DNA of 27,161 bases from a virus. The translations under genes and the position numbers were made by a program. The notes beneath the pieces are model-generated. The model had not been told where the DNA came from and made no database searches. It saw only the letters and a program-made list of their open reading frames with translations. Shown here one piece after another: positions 16,537 through 24,506 of the stretch. How positions within the stretch are numbered: position 1 is the first letter of the stretch; every line of letters begins with the position of its first letter. Where the stretch lies: IMG/VR virus record IMGVR_UViG_3300042485_002191, positions 1 to 27,161 of that record. One strand, 5' to 3'.

Positions 16537-16775
16537 TATTCTGTGATTTTTGTTTCTTGTAATTCTTGTGGCAATAATTCGTTTAATGCTTTACCACAAC
16601 TTGCACATACATACAATTCAATAGGCATAACCGAATCTTTTGGTTGACCTGTTAATAAACGAGATATCTTTTTAAATCTATATGCTGGTAAAAATATCTT
16701 TCCACCACATTCACAATCCATATCTCTTGCATCGTTTAAGTTAAAATTCGTTGGTAATTGTTGTCCTTGTTCCAT
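16536..16775 (-). CDS. Small zinc-ribbon protein between gp44 and gp62
   Basis: The 79-residue protein has four cysteines in two knuckles: C21-x-C23 followed by GG, and C57-x2-C60 followed by G (CASCGKALNELL). Between them are a basic segment FKKISRLLTG and PIELYVC. This C.CGG...CxxCG layout is a zinc ribbon that occurs as a short standalone protein in T4-like phages, often near replication genes. Its role is unknown; protein-protein contact with the loader or nucleic-acid binding are both plausible. It begins 5 bases after gp44 and ends on gp62's start codon, so it is probably made in step with the clamp loader. Confidence 0.75.
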   Translation of the reverse strand: MEQGQQLPTNFNLNDARDMDCECGGKIFLPAYRFKKISRLLTGQPKDSVMPIELYVCASCGKALNELLPQELQETKITE

Positions 16776-16780
16776 TTTGT

Positions 16781-17728
16781 TTATTTTATAATGTTTAATA
16801 TTTGTATAATTGTAGACATAAATACGATTTCTTTATCTACTACTAATGCATCTTTTGAAAGACCATCAGCAATAGTTAAAATCACATTTGCTACATTTCC
16901 TGTTGCATATTCGTCCACTTTGTCGTATAACATTGTATACATTTCGGAATAGTCGTTTAATTTGTTATCAGCTACTGACTGTCTAATTTTCATAAACATA
17001 TTTCGTTTGTCATCAGATTCCTTTAACAATTCAATAAGCTTAGTTGCAAAGTTTGCTTCAACCATTACTCTATGGTCTACTTTCAATTCACCTTTTGCAG
17101 ATTGTAATTGACAAGTATTAAGTATTCTTCTAATATCTGGGTAATATGAATTAATCACATCAGCCATATTCTTTGGTTCATACTTAATCTTTTCTGCATC
17201 TAATATCTTTGCTACCTGAATTGCTACATCCTTTTTAGTCGGAGGAGTAATTGCGAAAGACTGACATCTACTTTGAATAGGGTCAATAATTTTCTCAATG
17301 TAATTACAAGTTAAGATAAATCTACAATGTTTGCTGAATGTTTCCATTAAGTTTCTCAAAATAGCTTGTGCTCCGGGTGTCATATAATCAAACTCATCTA
17401 ATATGATTACTTTGAAACCTGCAAACCCAACCGATGATGCAAAGTTCTTAACTTTTGTTCTTACGGTATCCACATTGTTTTCATCCGATGCGTTGATAAT
17501 CATAAAGTCACATTTAATTGTGTTTACGATTAACTTTGCAAGTGTGGTCTTACCAGTACCCGCTTTTCCGTATAACAACAAATGTGGTATATCGTTTGCA
17601 TCCAAATATTGCTGAATTGTTTCTTTGATGGTTTCATTACCAACATAATCAGCAAGACTTTGTGGGCGGTATTTCTCCACCCACAAACTATGTTCTCTTT
17701 TGTTTATATCGTTTGCGAAAAAACTCAT
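16781..17728 (-). CDS. 44: Clamp loader ATPase large subunit (gp44)
   Basis: The 315-residue AAA+ protein has the box II-type opening WVEKYRPQSLADYVGN (16-31), Walker A GKAGTGKT (54-61), Walker B VIILDEFD (107-114), the sensor-1 strand FILTCNY (137-143) and the SRC motif (153-155), which places the arginine finger. It is the ATP-hydrolysing subunit that opens and loads the gp45 clamp with gp62. Length is close to T4 gp44 (319 residues). The ATG follows the dUTPase stop by one base (TAATATG). The gene order gp45, gp44, gp62 matches T4, with two small genes inserted. Confidence 0.95.
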   Translation of the reverse strand: MSFFANDINKREHSLWVEKYRPQSLADYVGNETIKETIQQYLDANDIPHLLLYGKAGTGKTTLAKLIVNTIKCDFMIINASDENNVDTVRTKVKNFASSVGFAGFKVIILDEFDYMTPGAQAILRNLMETFSKHCRFILTCNYIEKIIDPIQSRCQSFAITPPTKKDVAIQVAKILDAEKIKYEPKNMADVINSYYPDIRRILNTCQLQSAKGELKVDHRVMVEANFATKLIELLKESDDKRNMFMKIRQSVADNKLNDYSEMYTMLYDKVDEYATGNVANVILTIADGLSKDALVVDKEIVFMSTIIQILNIIK

Positions 17729-17729
17729 A

Positions 17730-18161
17730 TTATTTTCCAGTTGAACCGAATCCGCCTTCGCCTCTTTCGGTGTTTGTTAATTCATCTACTTCTTTAAATT
17801 CAATTGGTGGGTGTGGGATAATTATAATTTGCATAATCCTATCACCAACACCATATACAAAACTACCACTTTGAGATGATAATGACCTTTGATTAAATGT
17901 TGCCTGTATTTCACCTCTATATCCACTATCAATTACACCTACCGAATTACTCAATGATAAATCGGTTTTACGAATAGATGAACGAGGGAATACTAATCCT
18001 ACAAATCCTTCGGGTATTTCCATTGCTAATCCTGTTCCGTATGTAATTTGTGTACCATCAAACTTCATTGATGTTGCCACTAAATCCATACCGGCATCAC
18101 CATCTTTTGCATAAGTGGGGATAACTGCTTGTGGACTAAGCTTCTTTATTTTGACTTGCAT
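17730..18161 (-). CDS. dut: Trimeric dUTPase
   Basis: All five trimeric dUTPase motifs are present: DAGMDL (22-27), PRSS (59-62), GVIDSGYRGE (75-84), GDRIMQ (106-111) and the glycine-rich RGEGGFGSTG (133-142). The enzyme cleaves dUTP to dUMP and pyrophosphate, keeping uracil out of phage DNA and supplying dTMP synthesis. A longer reading to 18188 uses GTG and adds nine Lys-rich residues. The ATG at 18161 starts the conserved QVKIKKLSP strand and follows an A-rich tract, giving 143 residues, the usual family length. It overlaps the upstream small gene by 26 bases. Confidence 0.95.
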   Translation of the reverse strand: MQVKIKKLSPQAVIPTYAKDGDAGMDLVATSMKFDGTQITYGTGLAMEIPEGFVGLVFPRSSIRKTDLSLSNSVGVIDSGYRGEIQATFNQRSLSSQSGSFVYGVGDRIMQIIIIPHPPIEFKEVDELTNTERGEGGFGSTGK

Positions 18162-18447
18162 TCTCTCTTTCTTTTTTTGTTTCTTCACTAATTTCTCTTG
18201 GGAAAATTCTAAATGTCATTCCGTTTTGTTGAAAATTTAATCCCTCATTTTCAATTGGTTTTAATTCTATAACTAATGGTGTAGGTTTTTCATTTTCATT
18301 TGACCATGCAAACACAATTGCTTCATTATTAAAGAATTGAAAACACCATTCAACATCTTTAATTGGTTGTGCTTCGGTTGTATCAATACTACCCGCATCT
18401 TGTTGTTGTAATTCTTCTTGTGGGAATAATTCTAATTGTTCTTTCAT
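18136..18447 (-). CDS. Small acidic protein with an N-terminal clamp-binding-like motif
   Basis: The 103-residue protein is of unknown family. Residues 4-9 read QLELFP, which fits the QLxLF consensus by which bacterial proteins bind the beta sliding clamp. A Glu/Gln/Asp-rich linker (QEELQQQDAGSIDTTEA) follows. The central part (WCFQFFNNEAIVFAWS, LVIELKPI, MTFRIFP) looks like a small beta domain, and the C-terminus is charged. It sits between the phage clamp gp45 (4 bases upstream) and dUTPase, which suits a clamp-associated factor. Whether it binds the phage clamp or host DnaN cannot be told. The C-terminal 25 bases overlap dUTPase. Confidence 0.6.
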   Translation of the reverse strand: MKEQLELFPQEELQQQDAGSIDTTEAQPIKDVEWCFQFFNNEAIVFAWSNENEKPTPLVIELKPIENEGLNFQQNGMTFRIFPREISEETKKERENASQNKEA

Positions 18448-18451
18448 TTTA

Positions 18452-19165
18452 TTAATTTGAGATTTCTACTAAATAATATTTACATACAAAATCATCAATT
18501 TGGAATTCAACATTCGATAATCCGTCAGTTGAAACTTTTAATTTTGCTGATGTTGCTTCTTTGTTTGCTGTTAAGATTTCTTTCAAATATTTTGCTGAGA
18601 AAGAAATTGGTTTTACTGTTTCTGCGTAATCTTTTTGTGCAGTAAATGTAACTCGGTTTGTAGAGATAGAAGAATAACCAATTGCCATCTTTAAATCACC
18701 ACCTTCGGTAAAGATTGTGAAAGTATCTACATCACTCAATGCACCTTTTGCTTTGATAAATTTGTCAATCATATTAGATGCCATTTCAATTGAAATACCA
18801 AAATCAGGTAATGTTTTCAAATCCGGTACAGGTGGAATAACTCCTAAGTCTGCCAATTGATAAGATGTTTCAGTTTCGTCAGACGATACCTTTAATGATA
18901 CCGATTTATCACCTGCTTTATCAACTTTTAATGTTAAGTCGTTATCTAATACACCAATCATATTTTTCAATAATGATGTTGTATAAATACCAACATTCAT
19001 TTGAGTAGAAGTATAAGCATTATACTCAACCTCACCTAATAATGTTTTGTCATCTGAAATAAATCTAACTGATAATTTCGTTCCTTCGGCGTTCCACGCT
19101 ACTGATTCAATAAGTCCACCTAGTGAATACTTTTGAATGAATTTTAATAAATTGTTTTTGTTCAT
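18452..19165 (-). CDS. 45: Sliding clamp (gp45-like)
   Basis: The 237-residue protein has the two-domain, beta-rich look of T4 gp45 (228 residues): LLKFIQKYSLGG in the first helix, a central linker near 108-118 (LGVIPPVPDLK) and a second domain with ITFSAKYLKEIL-type helices ending FVCKYYLVEISN. It forms a trimeric ring that tethers gp43 to DNA and, in T4, also activates late transcription. Direct adjacency to gp43 upstream and to the loader genes downstream supports the call. It follows a 36-base leader that is A-rich and nearly G-free near the ATG. Confidence 0.9.
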   Translation of the reverse strand: MNKNNLLKFIQKYSLGGLIESVAWNAEGTKLSVRFISDDKTLLGEVEYNAYTSTQMNVGIYTTSLLKNMIGVLDNDLTLKVDKAGDKSVSLKVSSDETETSYQLADLGVIPPVPDLKTLPDFGISIEMASNMIDKFIKAKGALSDVDTFTIFTEGGDLKMAIGYSSISTNRVTFTAQKDYAETVKPISFSAKYLKEILTANKEATSAKLKVSTDGLSNVEFQIDDFVCKYYLVEISN

Positions 19166-19201
19166 GTTTTATGTTTGTTTTACTAATATACGAATAATTT
19201 T
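19166..19201 (-). promoter_or_regulatory. A-rich translation leader of the clamp gene
   Basis: On the minus strand the 36 bases between the gp43 stop and the gp45 ATG end in AGTAAAACAAACATAAAAC, with no GGAG-like site. Such A-rich, unstructured leaders drive strong initiation in Bacteroidota, where Shine-Dalgarno pairing is little used. The clamp must be made in excess of the polymerase, so a strong start is expected. A promoter cannot be assigned with confidence. Confidence 0.4.
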
Positions 19202-21757
19202 TTAAAATGCAAAGAATTTCTTTGCTGTTTTTGTGTCTGCGGTAACTTTATCCCACTTTAATGCGTTATAAAAGTCATCTAATTTGTTTTCTAATTCTGC
19301 TTCAAATATTTTGTTTCTATCCACATAGGTTTCCACAAAATCCATAATTTCCTTTGGGTCATTATAATCTTTGAATGCAACTGTTTCTAATCCTAATGGG
19401 TTGTCTTTAAGATATACCCACTTTACTTTATCACCATCTCTAATTGGTTCATGCTTATATGGACAATTAAAGAATTTTAATAATCTATTGTATGTTATTC
19501 CGGCTTTAACGTGTGCAGGTGTTCCTTTCTCAAAGTTTGCTACTGCATCTCCTGTTTTCCAACTACCATTATCATACTTACTCAATTCTTTTAATGCTCC
19601 ACCTTTTGCGATTGTATTTACAGGAAGTGTTGGTAAACTTTTCTTAAATGCCAATAAAGTATCATCTATATATTCATGGTCTTTACCCATTAAAATATCT
19701 TTCAACATTGTAGACATAAATTTTTGGAATGCTTTAGGGAATGAACTTCTAACTACATCCAATCCTTTCACATCCAATTTGTCACAAGGTATTCCGTTTT
19801 TCAAAATCATCCATTGTGCATATCGTTTCTTTGCTACCCAAAATCCTGCTTTACTGATATATTCCTTTTTAATTTCAAATCTGTGTTTTTCCTTTGGAAT
19901 AAAGAAAAATCTCTCTGCCAATAAATCGTAGAATGAGTTTAAGAATGTTTGTGTTTCGGTTGCAATATTGTCTACCTCAACTGCCATTCTCTTTTCGTCA
20001 AATGTCTTATATTCTGGGTATCTATGTTTTACCAAAGGTTCTGCCATCATATAAATTGAGTCAGTATCAATATAAACATTATAATCGTCAGTTGTTTCCA
20101 ATTCTTTCCAATATTTTCTATTTGCCATTTCAGCCGTCTTTTTAATTACGACTTGTCCTGTTAGTGTCACTGCCTCTGCGTTATCCACATCATAGAAACG
20201 AAATGCCGGCAAACCCAATACACCATACATTGAGTTCAATAGAATTTTTTGAACGTGTTGTCTCTTACCATAAAACTCATATAATTCGGTATTTTTTTCC
20301 TCACCATATTTCTTTTCTAATTTACGATATTCAACTCTTTTGTTAAACCATGTATTTAGAATGTCCGCAATCAAACCTGGTTTATCTTGCATATAAAGAA
20401 CTCCATTAGCTGCTACACCCAAATTACTATCTTTGATAACATCGGCTAATTCCTGACGGTTATATTCGTACTCATCACCATCCTTACCCTTTAACTTATA
20501 AGTGATTTCTTCACCTTTAATATATTGCTCTGCATCCCAATTTGAAATCTTACCAATCTTTGTTTCAGGTGAGATATTTAATGTCATAATGATTGACGGG
20601 TATAGAGATGTTAAATCCAAATCATATATCCAATCATACTTTCCAACGATAGGTTCTTTCACATATGCTCCAATAAACTTTTCTTGGTCGTTATCTCTCA
20701 ACGCCTGCATTCTTTCTCTCCTATCAGCGGGTTTGTTTGTTGCAACCATATTTTTAGTTTTAAGGTATGCTAAACAAGCTCCCTCTAACCACTTTGACGA
20801 AAACATATAATCTTCGTAAGGAACATAACCAGCGTGACATATCGCCCTACATAAATCAATAAACTTTAACTTCTCATCCATTGATACCACCAAGTCCACA
20901 TCGACAATGTTATACTCAATGAATTTTTCCAAATCATTTACAAACAAATCATCCAAACTTCCTTCATACTCCACCTTACCTCTACCTAATTCTTTTGTTG
21001 CTATGTGATTGAGTGTATATGAACTTTCCAAACCAAAGTTGTATTGTTTGTATAAACTGATGTAATCCAAAATAGATACTCCACCAAATGTCCACTTCTC
21101 TCTATAAGGTGAATAGAAACATTGTCCTATTCTAGAAAGTCTTTTTGCATGACTTTCACCACATACATTTTTAATACGATTGTAAAGGTATGGAATATCA
21201 AAGAAATCTATATTCCACCCCGTAAGAATAGTTGGGTCAATTTCCTCGTAATAATTAAGGAAAGCAAGTAAGAGATTTTTCTCGTTATCGAAAATGTGAA
21301 GAGTAACCTCTCTCCCATCTTTGCTAAAGTTTTTGGCATTGTTTTTAACTGTTTTATCTTTATCTAATACGAATACATCATAGAGTTTTGTTGCTCCATC
21401 GTGTGCAGCGATTGCTGTCAATTCGTTTTGTGCTTCTCGTGTGTTTGGTAATCCGGTAATCATTTCAACCTCAATGTCAAAAGTCAATACTCTATGGCCA
21501 TTTGAGGGGATATCACTATCGTAAATATCTACCAATACTCTTGTGGTTTCTGGCACATCACTTTCAAATAGGTCATCATTATCTTCTTTATCCCATTTTG
21601 AAATACGGGTTAATCTTTCACCATTCATTGAAAGATGTTGTCCGTGTGGGTCTTTCTTATATGCATACTTTCGATATGGCATTGTTTGATACCCATTTTT
21701 GTCATCCCAAAGATGCATTAAATTCTTTTGTCTTTCGTAGTATATATTTTGATACAT
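19202..21757 (-). CDS. 43: Family B DNA polymerase (gp43)
   Basis: The 851-residue enzyme carries the 3'-5' exonuclease motifs TFDIEVE (D94, E96), GWNIDFFD (180-187) and Y281-x3-D285, and polymerase motifs A (DLTSLYPSI, 380-388), B (KILLNSMYG, 503-511) and C (YIDTDS, 561-566). It replicates the phage genome with proofreading. It is somewhat shorter than T4 gp43 (898). The last residues KKFFAF resemble the hydrophobic C-terminal peptide by which T4-type polymerases bind the clamp. It starts 2 bases after the DUF4338-like gene and has no intein or split, unlike some T4-like polymerases. Confidence 0.97.
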   Translation of the reverse strand: MYQNIYYERQKNLMHLWDDKNGYQTMPYRKYAYKKDPHGQHLSMNGERLTRISKWDKEDNDDLFESDVPETTRVLVDIYDSDIPSNGHRVLTFDIEVEMITGLPNTREAQNELTAIAAHDGATKLYDVFVLDKDKTVKNNAKNFSKDGREVTLHIFDNEKNLLLAFLNYYEEIDPTILTGWNIDFFDIPYLYNRIKNVCGESHAKRLSRIGQCFYSPYREKWTFGGVSILDYISLYKQYNFGLESSYTLNHIATKELGRGKVEYEGSLDDLFVNDLEKFIEYNIVDVDLVVSMDEKLKFIDLCRAICHAGYVPYEDYMFSSKWLEGACLAYLKTKNMVATNKPADRRERMQALRDNDQEKFIGAYVKEPIVGKYDWIYDLDLTSLYPSIIMTLNISPETKIGKISNWDAEQYIKGEEITYKLKGKDGDEYEYNRQELADVIKDSNLGVAANGVLYMQDKPGLIADILNTWFNKRVEYRKLEKKYGEEKNTELYEFYGKRQHVQKILLNSMYGVLGLPAFRFYDVDNAEAVTLTGQVVIKKTAEMANRKYWKELETTDDYNVYIDTDSIYMMAEPLVKHRYPEYKTFDEKRMAVEVDNIATETQTFLNSFYDLLAERFFFIPKEKHRFEIKKEYISKAGFWVAKKRYAQWMILKNGIPCDKLDVKGLDVVRSSFPKAFQKFMSTMLKDILMGKDHEYIDDTLLAFKKSLPTLPVNTIAKGGALKELSKYDNGSWKTGDAVANFEKGTPAHVKAGITYNRLLKFFNCPYKHEPIRDGDKVKWVYLKDNPLGLETVAFKDYNDPKEIMDFVETYVDRNKIFEAELENKLDDFYNALKWDKVTADTKTAKKFFAF

Positions 21758-21759
21758 GA

Positions 21760-22923
21760 TTATCTCCCCACTTCTTTTAAGTATTTTTTTCTACAATCTT
21801 CCCAAGTCATTCCAATTAAATCAATATAAAACAAACTTTCTGGTTTTATTCTATCTTCTTCATATAATTTTGTATATCTTTTGATTGCTTTATCTTTCCA
21901 CCAACGAATGGTGTAATCATCACCTTCTACAAATTTTGGTTTTAATATCAATTCTTCTTCGGTTATTTTATTACAAAGATAATCATTTCCATTCTCATAC
22001 ATTTGTGCAAAGTAAATACCTCTTTGAAATCCATGATGATATTTGGTAGGACTTATTTGAAGTTCCTTTAATATTAAATTTATAATGTTTTGTTTTGGAC
22101 CTGTGGCGTTAATTGCCTTTTCATATTTTTCTGGATACTTTTCTTTAATGTAATCGTGCCATATTTTGTAAATCCAATTATCAGGTTTTGTTCCGATTTT
22201 ACCAGCAGATTCACCCAATGTTTTCATATGAGGAATACCATTATATTGTGAAGATGCTCCGTATAAAGCGGTTGTATGCATTGCCACCATTACATCATCA
22301 TATTGTTCTTTCCACTTGTTTCTAAATGTGGGTGATGTTGTTAAAGCTGCGATTAATTTACCACCTAAGAAATTAAATCCTAATGGCTGAGTTGGTACAA
22401 TTGAAGTACCCATTGCAATACAATTTAATTTACCTTTCTTAAATTTATCTTCTTTAGTCCAACCAATAAACTCATCTCTTACTTTAACAGAAACTACATC
22501 ACTACCTAAACTAATGACACCCAATATTTTACCACTTGTTCTATCTTTTACAAAGGCTTTAAGATTACGACCTGGGTTTGCTGTAAACTCCATTGAACTA
22601 ATCAACTTTCTAACCTCAGTCCACTTTGAAACATCTTCTACCAATTCAACATATGGTTGCATGTTTTGGATTTCGGATATTGTTAATTCTTTATTAAAGA
22701 TATCTGTTGGTTTCCAAATTTTATCGTAATGTTGTTGTAAAGATGGTAGTTTCATCATAGATGTATGTAAATCCGAATTGAACTCTTGCCACTTTTTATA
22801 GAGTGTTTGTTCTTCAACTGGCATTTCGGATAACATATCCAAATTTCTTATCAATTTTTCTTTGTTTACTTCAAATACAAACTCACCACCATTTTCTATG
22901 TTACTATCCCAAAATTTATTCAT
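21760..22923 (-). CDS. DUF4338/DruA-like protein conserved in marine T4-like phages
   Basis: The 387-residue protein has a helical N-terminal third (to about 115). A core follows with KILGVISLGSDV (132-143), VRDEFIGWT (148-156), MGTSIVPTQPLGFNFLGGK (171-189) and TALYGASSQYNGI (218-230), then KTLGESAGK (234-242). RD.[FW]IGW and the Y.a..yn.i..TlGe.aGk pattern recall DUF4338, the family of Druantia DruA, and I recall closely similar proteins in marine myoviruses. Function is not established. The strand-EL/PLG-helix-SY/LYG layout runs parallel to the Mom-like proteins directly upstream, so it may share their acyltransferase-like fold. It ends 2 bases before gp43. The assignment is by motif memory and should be treated as tentative. 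Confidence 0.6.
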   Translation of the reverse strand: MNKFWDSNIENGGEFVFEVNKEKLIRNLDMLSEMPVEEQTLYKKWQEFNSDLHTSMMKLPSLQQHYDKIWKPTDIFNKELTISEIQNMQPYVELVEDVSKWTEVRKLISSMEFTANPGRNLKAFVKDRTSGKILGVISLGSDVVSVKVRDEFIGWTKEDKFKKGKLNCIAMGTSIVPTQPLGFNFLGGKLIAALTTSPTFRNKWKEQYDDVMVAMHTTALYGASSQYNGIPHMKTLGESAGKIGTKPDNWIYKIWHDYIKEKYPEKYEKAINATGPKQNIINLILKELQISPTKYHHGFQRGIYFAQMYENGNDYLCNKITEEELILKPKFVEGDDYTIRWWKDKAIKRYTKLYEEDRIKPESLFYIDLIGMTWEDCRKKYLKEVGR

Positions 22924-22951
22924 ATATGTAATATACTAAAAATTATCCAAA

Positions 22952-23755
22952 TTACCAAAACTTACTTGCAAGTTCTGTTTCAGGTGCAATTGTAGTGTGG
23001 ATTTCTATATCCTTATTAAATTCTCTTGTATCTTTTGGATAATTTTTAGGGTCGTGTTTAAGAGTTTTAAGTAATTCTCTTTTTTCTTTTTTATCTGCAC
23101 CCAATACCTGTATATATCTATGTTTCGGTGGTTCTTCCCTTCTCCAAAATTGTTTATATCCTTGCTTACCTATTTCTCTCCTAAGATGTTCCAAATTACC
23201 GCTACCCCACATTGAAAACACAGTTCTACTATGTATCCATTTATAAGGGTCGTTTGATAAAGATATTCCGTAGTTTGGCATCAATGCAATATCGGTGTTC
23301 ATTCCTTGATAAATCCAATTGGTTGCCTGATAAATTCCTCCCAAATGTTCTTGTCCGTTATCAGCGTATGAGATTAAGATTTTAATCATCTTATCATTTT
23401 CTCTAAACCACTTAAACGATTGTCCTAATGCATACGATTCAATGTTAGAACCATATCCATCGTCACAATACAATCTTGTTAATTCTAAAATATTATCTTT
23501 TGTAATTGAATCTGAAACTGAATTTGCAGCTCTTGCACCTACTGGGAAACCATAAACTAAACATCCTATAAGTTTATCACTATCTCCTAATGCATTTGAC
23601 TCATCGGTTCTATAAAATATTCCCAATGCGTATCTACAAGCCGTCCATGCGTGTGTATAGTGTTTCTTAACTATAATCTCTTTTGCAACTGCCGAACTAA
23701 TTTCTCTAACCGATACTCTACTCGTATCACAATATAACTTATTTAACTCTTTCAA
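22952..23755 (-). CDS. Mom-like DNA-modification protein, copy 1
   Basis: The 267-residue protein matches the pattern of phage Mu Mom, a GNAT-fold enzyme that turns adenine in DNA into N6-carbamoylmethyladenine. It has VKKHYTHAW (29-37), LIGCLVYG (62-69), ELTRLYCDD (91-99), NIES (104-107) and ISYAD...GGIYQATNWIYQG (128-151). It ends with PKHRYIQVLGADKK. The start is TTG: there is no nearby ATG, and the reading aligns residue for residue with the ATG of the adjacent paralogue (KLYCDTS at 6-12 in both). It overlaps that paralogue by 17 bases. Whether it modifies DNA in this phage is not shown. Confidence 0.75.
   Translation of the reverse strand: MKELNKLYCDTSRVSVREISSAVAKEIIVKKHYTHAWTACRYALGIFYRTDESNALGDSDKLIGCLVYGFPVGARAANSVSDSITKDNILELTRLYCDDGYGSNIESYALGQSFKWFRENDKMIKILISYADNGQEHLGGIYQATNWIYQGMNTDIALMPNYGISLSNDPYKWIHSRTVFSMWGSGNLEHLRREIGKQGYKQFWRREEPPKHRYIQVLGADKKEKRELLKTLKHDPKNYPKDTREFNKDIEIHTTIAPETELASKFW
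23724..23742. repeat. 19-base direct repeat shared by the two Mom-like genes (copy 1)
   Basis: The plus-strand 19-mer GTATCACAATATAACTTAT encodes the shared KLYCDT region near the start of copy 1 and is identical to 24475-24493. It is a remnant of tandem gene duplication and could serve for recombination between the copies. Confidence 0.9.
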
Positions 23756-24506
23756 TTGGTTCTAATTTTAATATTTCTTCGGTATATTCCTCCAATGTTT
23801 TTGGATATGGATATAATGGATGTTTTATATTTTTCAACAATTCCTTTTTATCTTTTTTATCTTTGCCCAAAATGTAGATATACCTATGTTTCTTTGGTTC
23901 TCGTTTTACCCAAAATGGTTTATCAATTAGTTCTTGTAATTTGAAAGGTGAGGTTGTTCCCCAATAAGGTGCCATAGTTCTACCATGTATCCATTTACCA
24001 CCTTCTTCAAATCGAAAAGCCCATGTGTCGTTGGGCCTAATACTTGTTCCTTGATATAACCAATTTGTTGCCTGATATATTTGTCCTTTATGTCCTTGTA
24101 CAGGGTCGGAGTATGATATCAATGCTCGTATTTGTTTTGCGTTTTCTTTTAACCATTCAAAAGACTTTCCGACAAACCAACTTTCAATGTTACAACCATA
24201 TCCGTCAAATACAAAAAGTCTTACTAGCTCCATCACCTCAGTTCTATCCAATGTTTCACTTATAGATGCTCCACAATGTCTACCAATTGGGTCACCATAA
24301 CAAATTACTCCAATTAGTTCCTGATTTACTCCACCAAAGAATTTATGTTCGGTTTCGTTTTCATAGAACAAACCTAATGCGTAACTAACTTTTGTCCATT
24401 GTTTTGAATAATGATGTTTTACTATTATATTCTTTGCAACTGACTTTTCTATTAACCTTACACTAAATTTGGATGTATCACAATATAACTTATCTTGTAC
24501 TTTCAT
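23739..24506 (-). CDS. Mom-like DNA-modification protein, copy 2
   Basis: The 255-residue protein is a paralogue of the gene downstream. Shared landmarks are KLYCDTS (6-12), VKHHYSKQW (29-37), ELIGVICYG (63-71), ELVRLFVFD (93-101), CNIES (105-109), ISYSDPVQGHKGQIYQATNW (130-149), KWIHGRT (171-177) and KKHRYIYILGKDKK. It is closer to the typical HY.., SYADp..GH.G.IYqA.NW pattern of Mom homologues than copy 1, which has an NGQEH variant. It starts with ATG and is first in transcription order, overlapping the small HTH gene by 17 bases. A GNAT-type transfer of a carbamoylmethyl or other acyl group to adenine is the family-based expectation. Confidence 0.77.
   Translation of the reverse strand: MKVQDKLYCDTSKFSVRLIEKSVAKNIIVKHHYSKQWTKVSYALGLFYENETEHKFFGGVNQELIGVICYGDPIGRHCGASISETLDRTEVMELVRLFVFDGYGCNIESWFVGKSFEWLKENAKQIRALISYSDPVQGHKGQIYQATNWLYQGTSIRPNDTWAFRFEEGGKWIHGRTMAPYWGTTSPFKLQELIDKPFWVKREPKKHRYIYILGKDKKDKKELLKNIKHPLYPYPKTLEEYTEEILKLEPIERVK
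24475..24493. repeat. 19-base direct repeat shared by the two Mom-like genes (copy 2)
   Basis: Identical to 23724-23742 on the same strand and in the same position relative to the coding start, supporting a tandem duplication origin. Confidence 0.9.

Noticed and set aside
19371-19931. Long open frame on the plus strand (186 codons) opposite the polymerase gene, and many shorter plus-strand frames.
   Set aside because: They mirror well-conserved genes on the other strand, lack recognisable domains and appear because the sequence has few plus-strand stops in those frames.
21760-22923. Reading the DUF4338-like gene as part of a Druantia anti-phage defence system.
   Set aside because: No DruB-E helicase or other Druantia genes are nearby, and it sits in the phage replication block.
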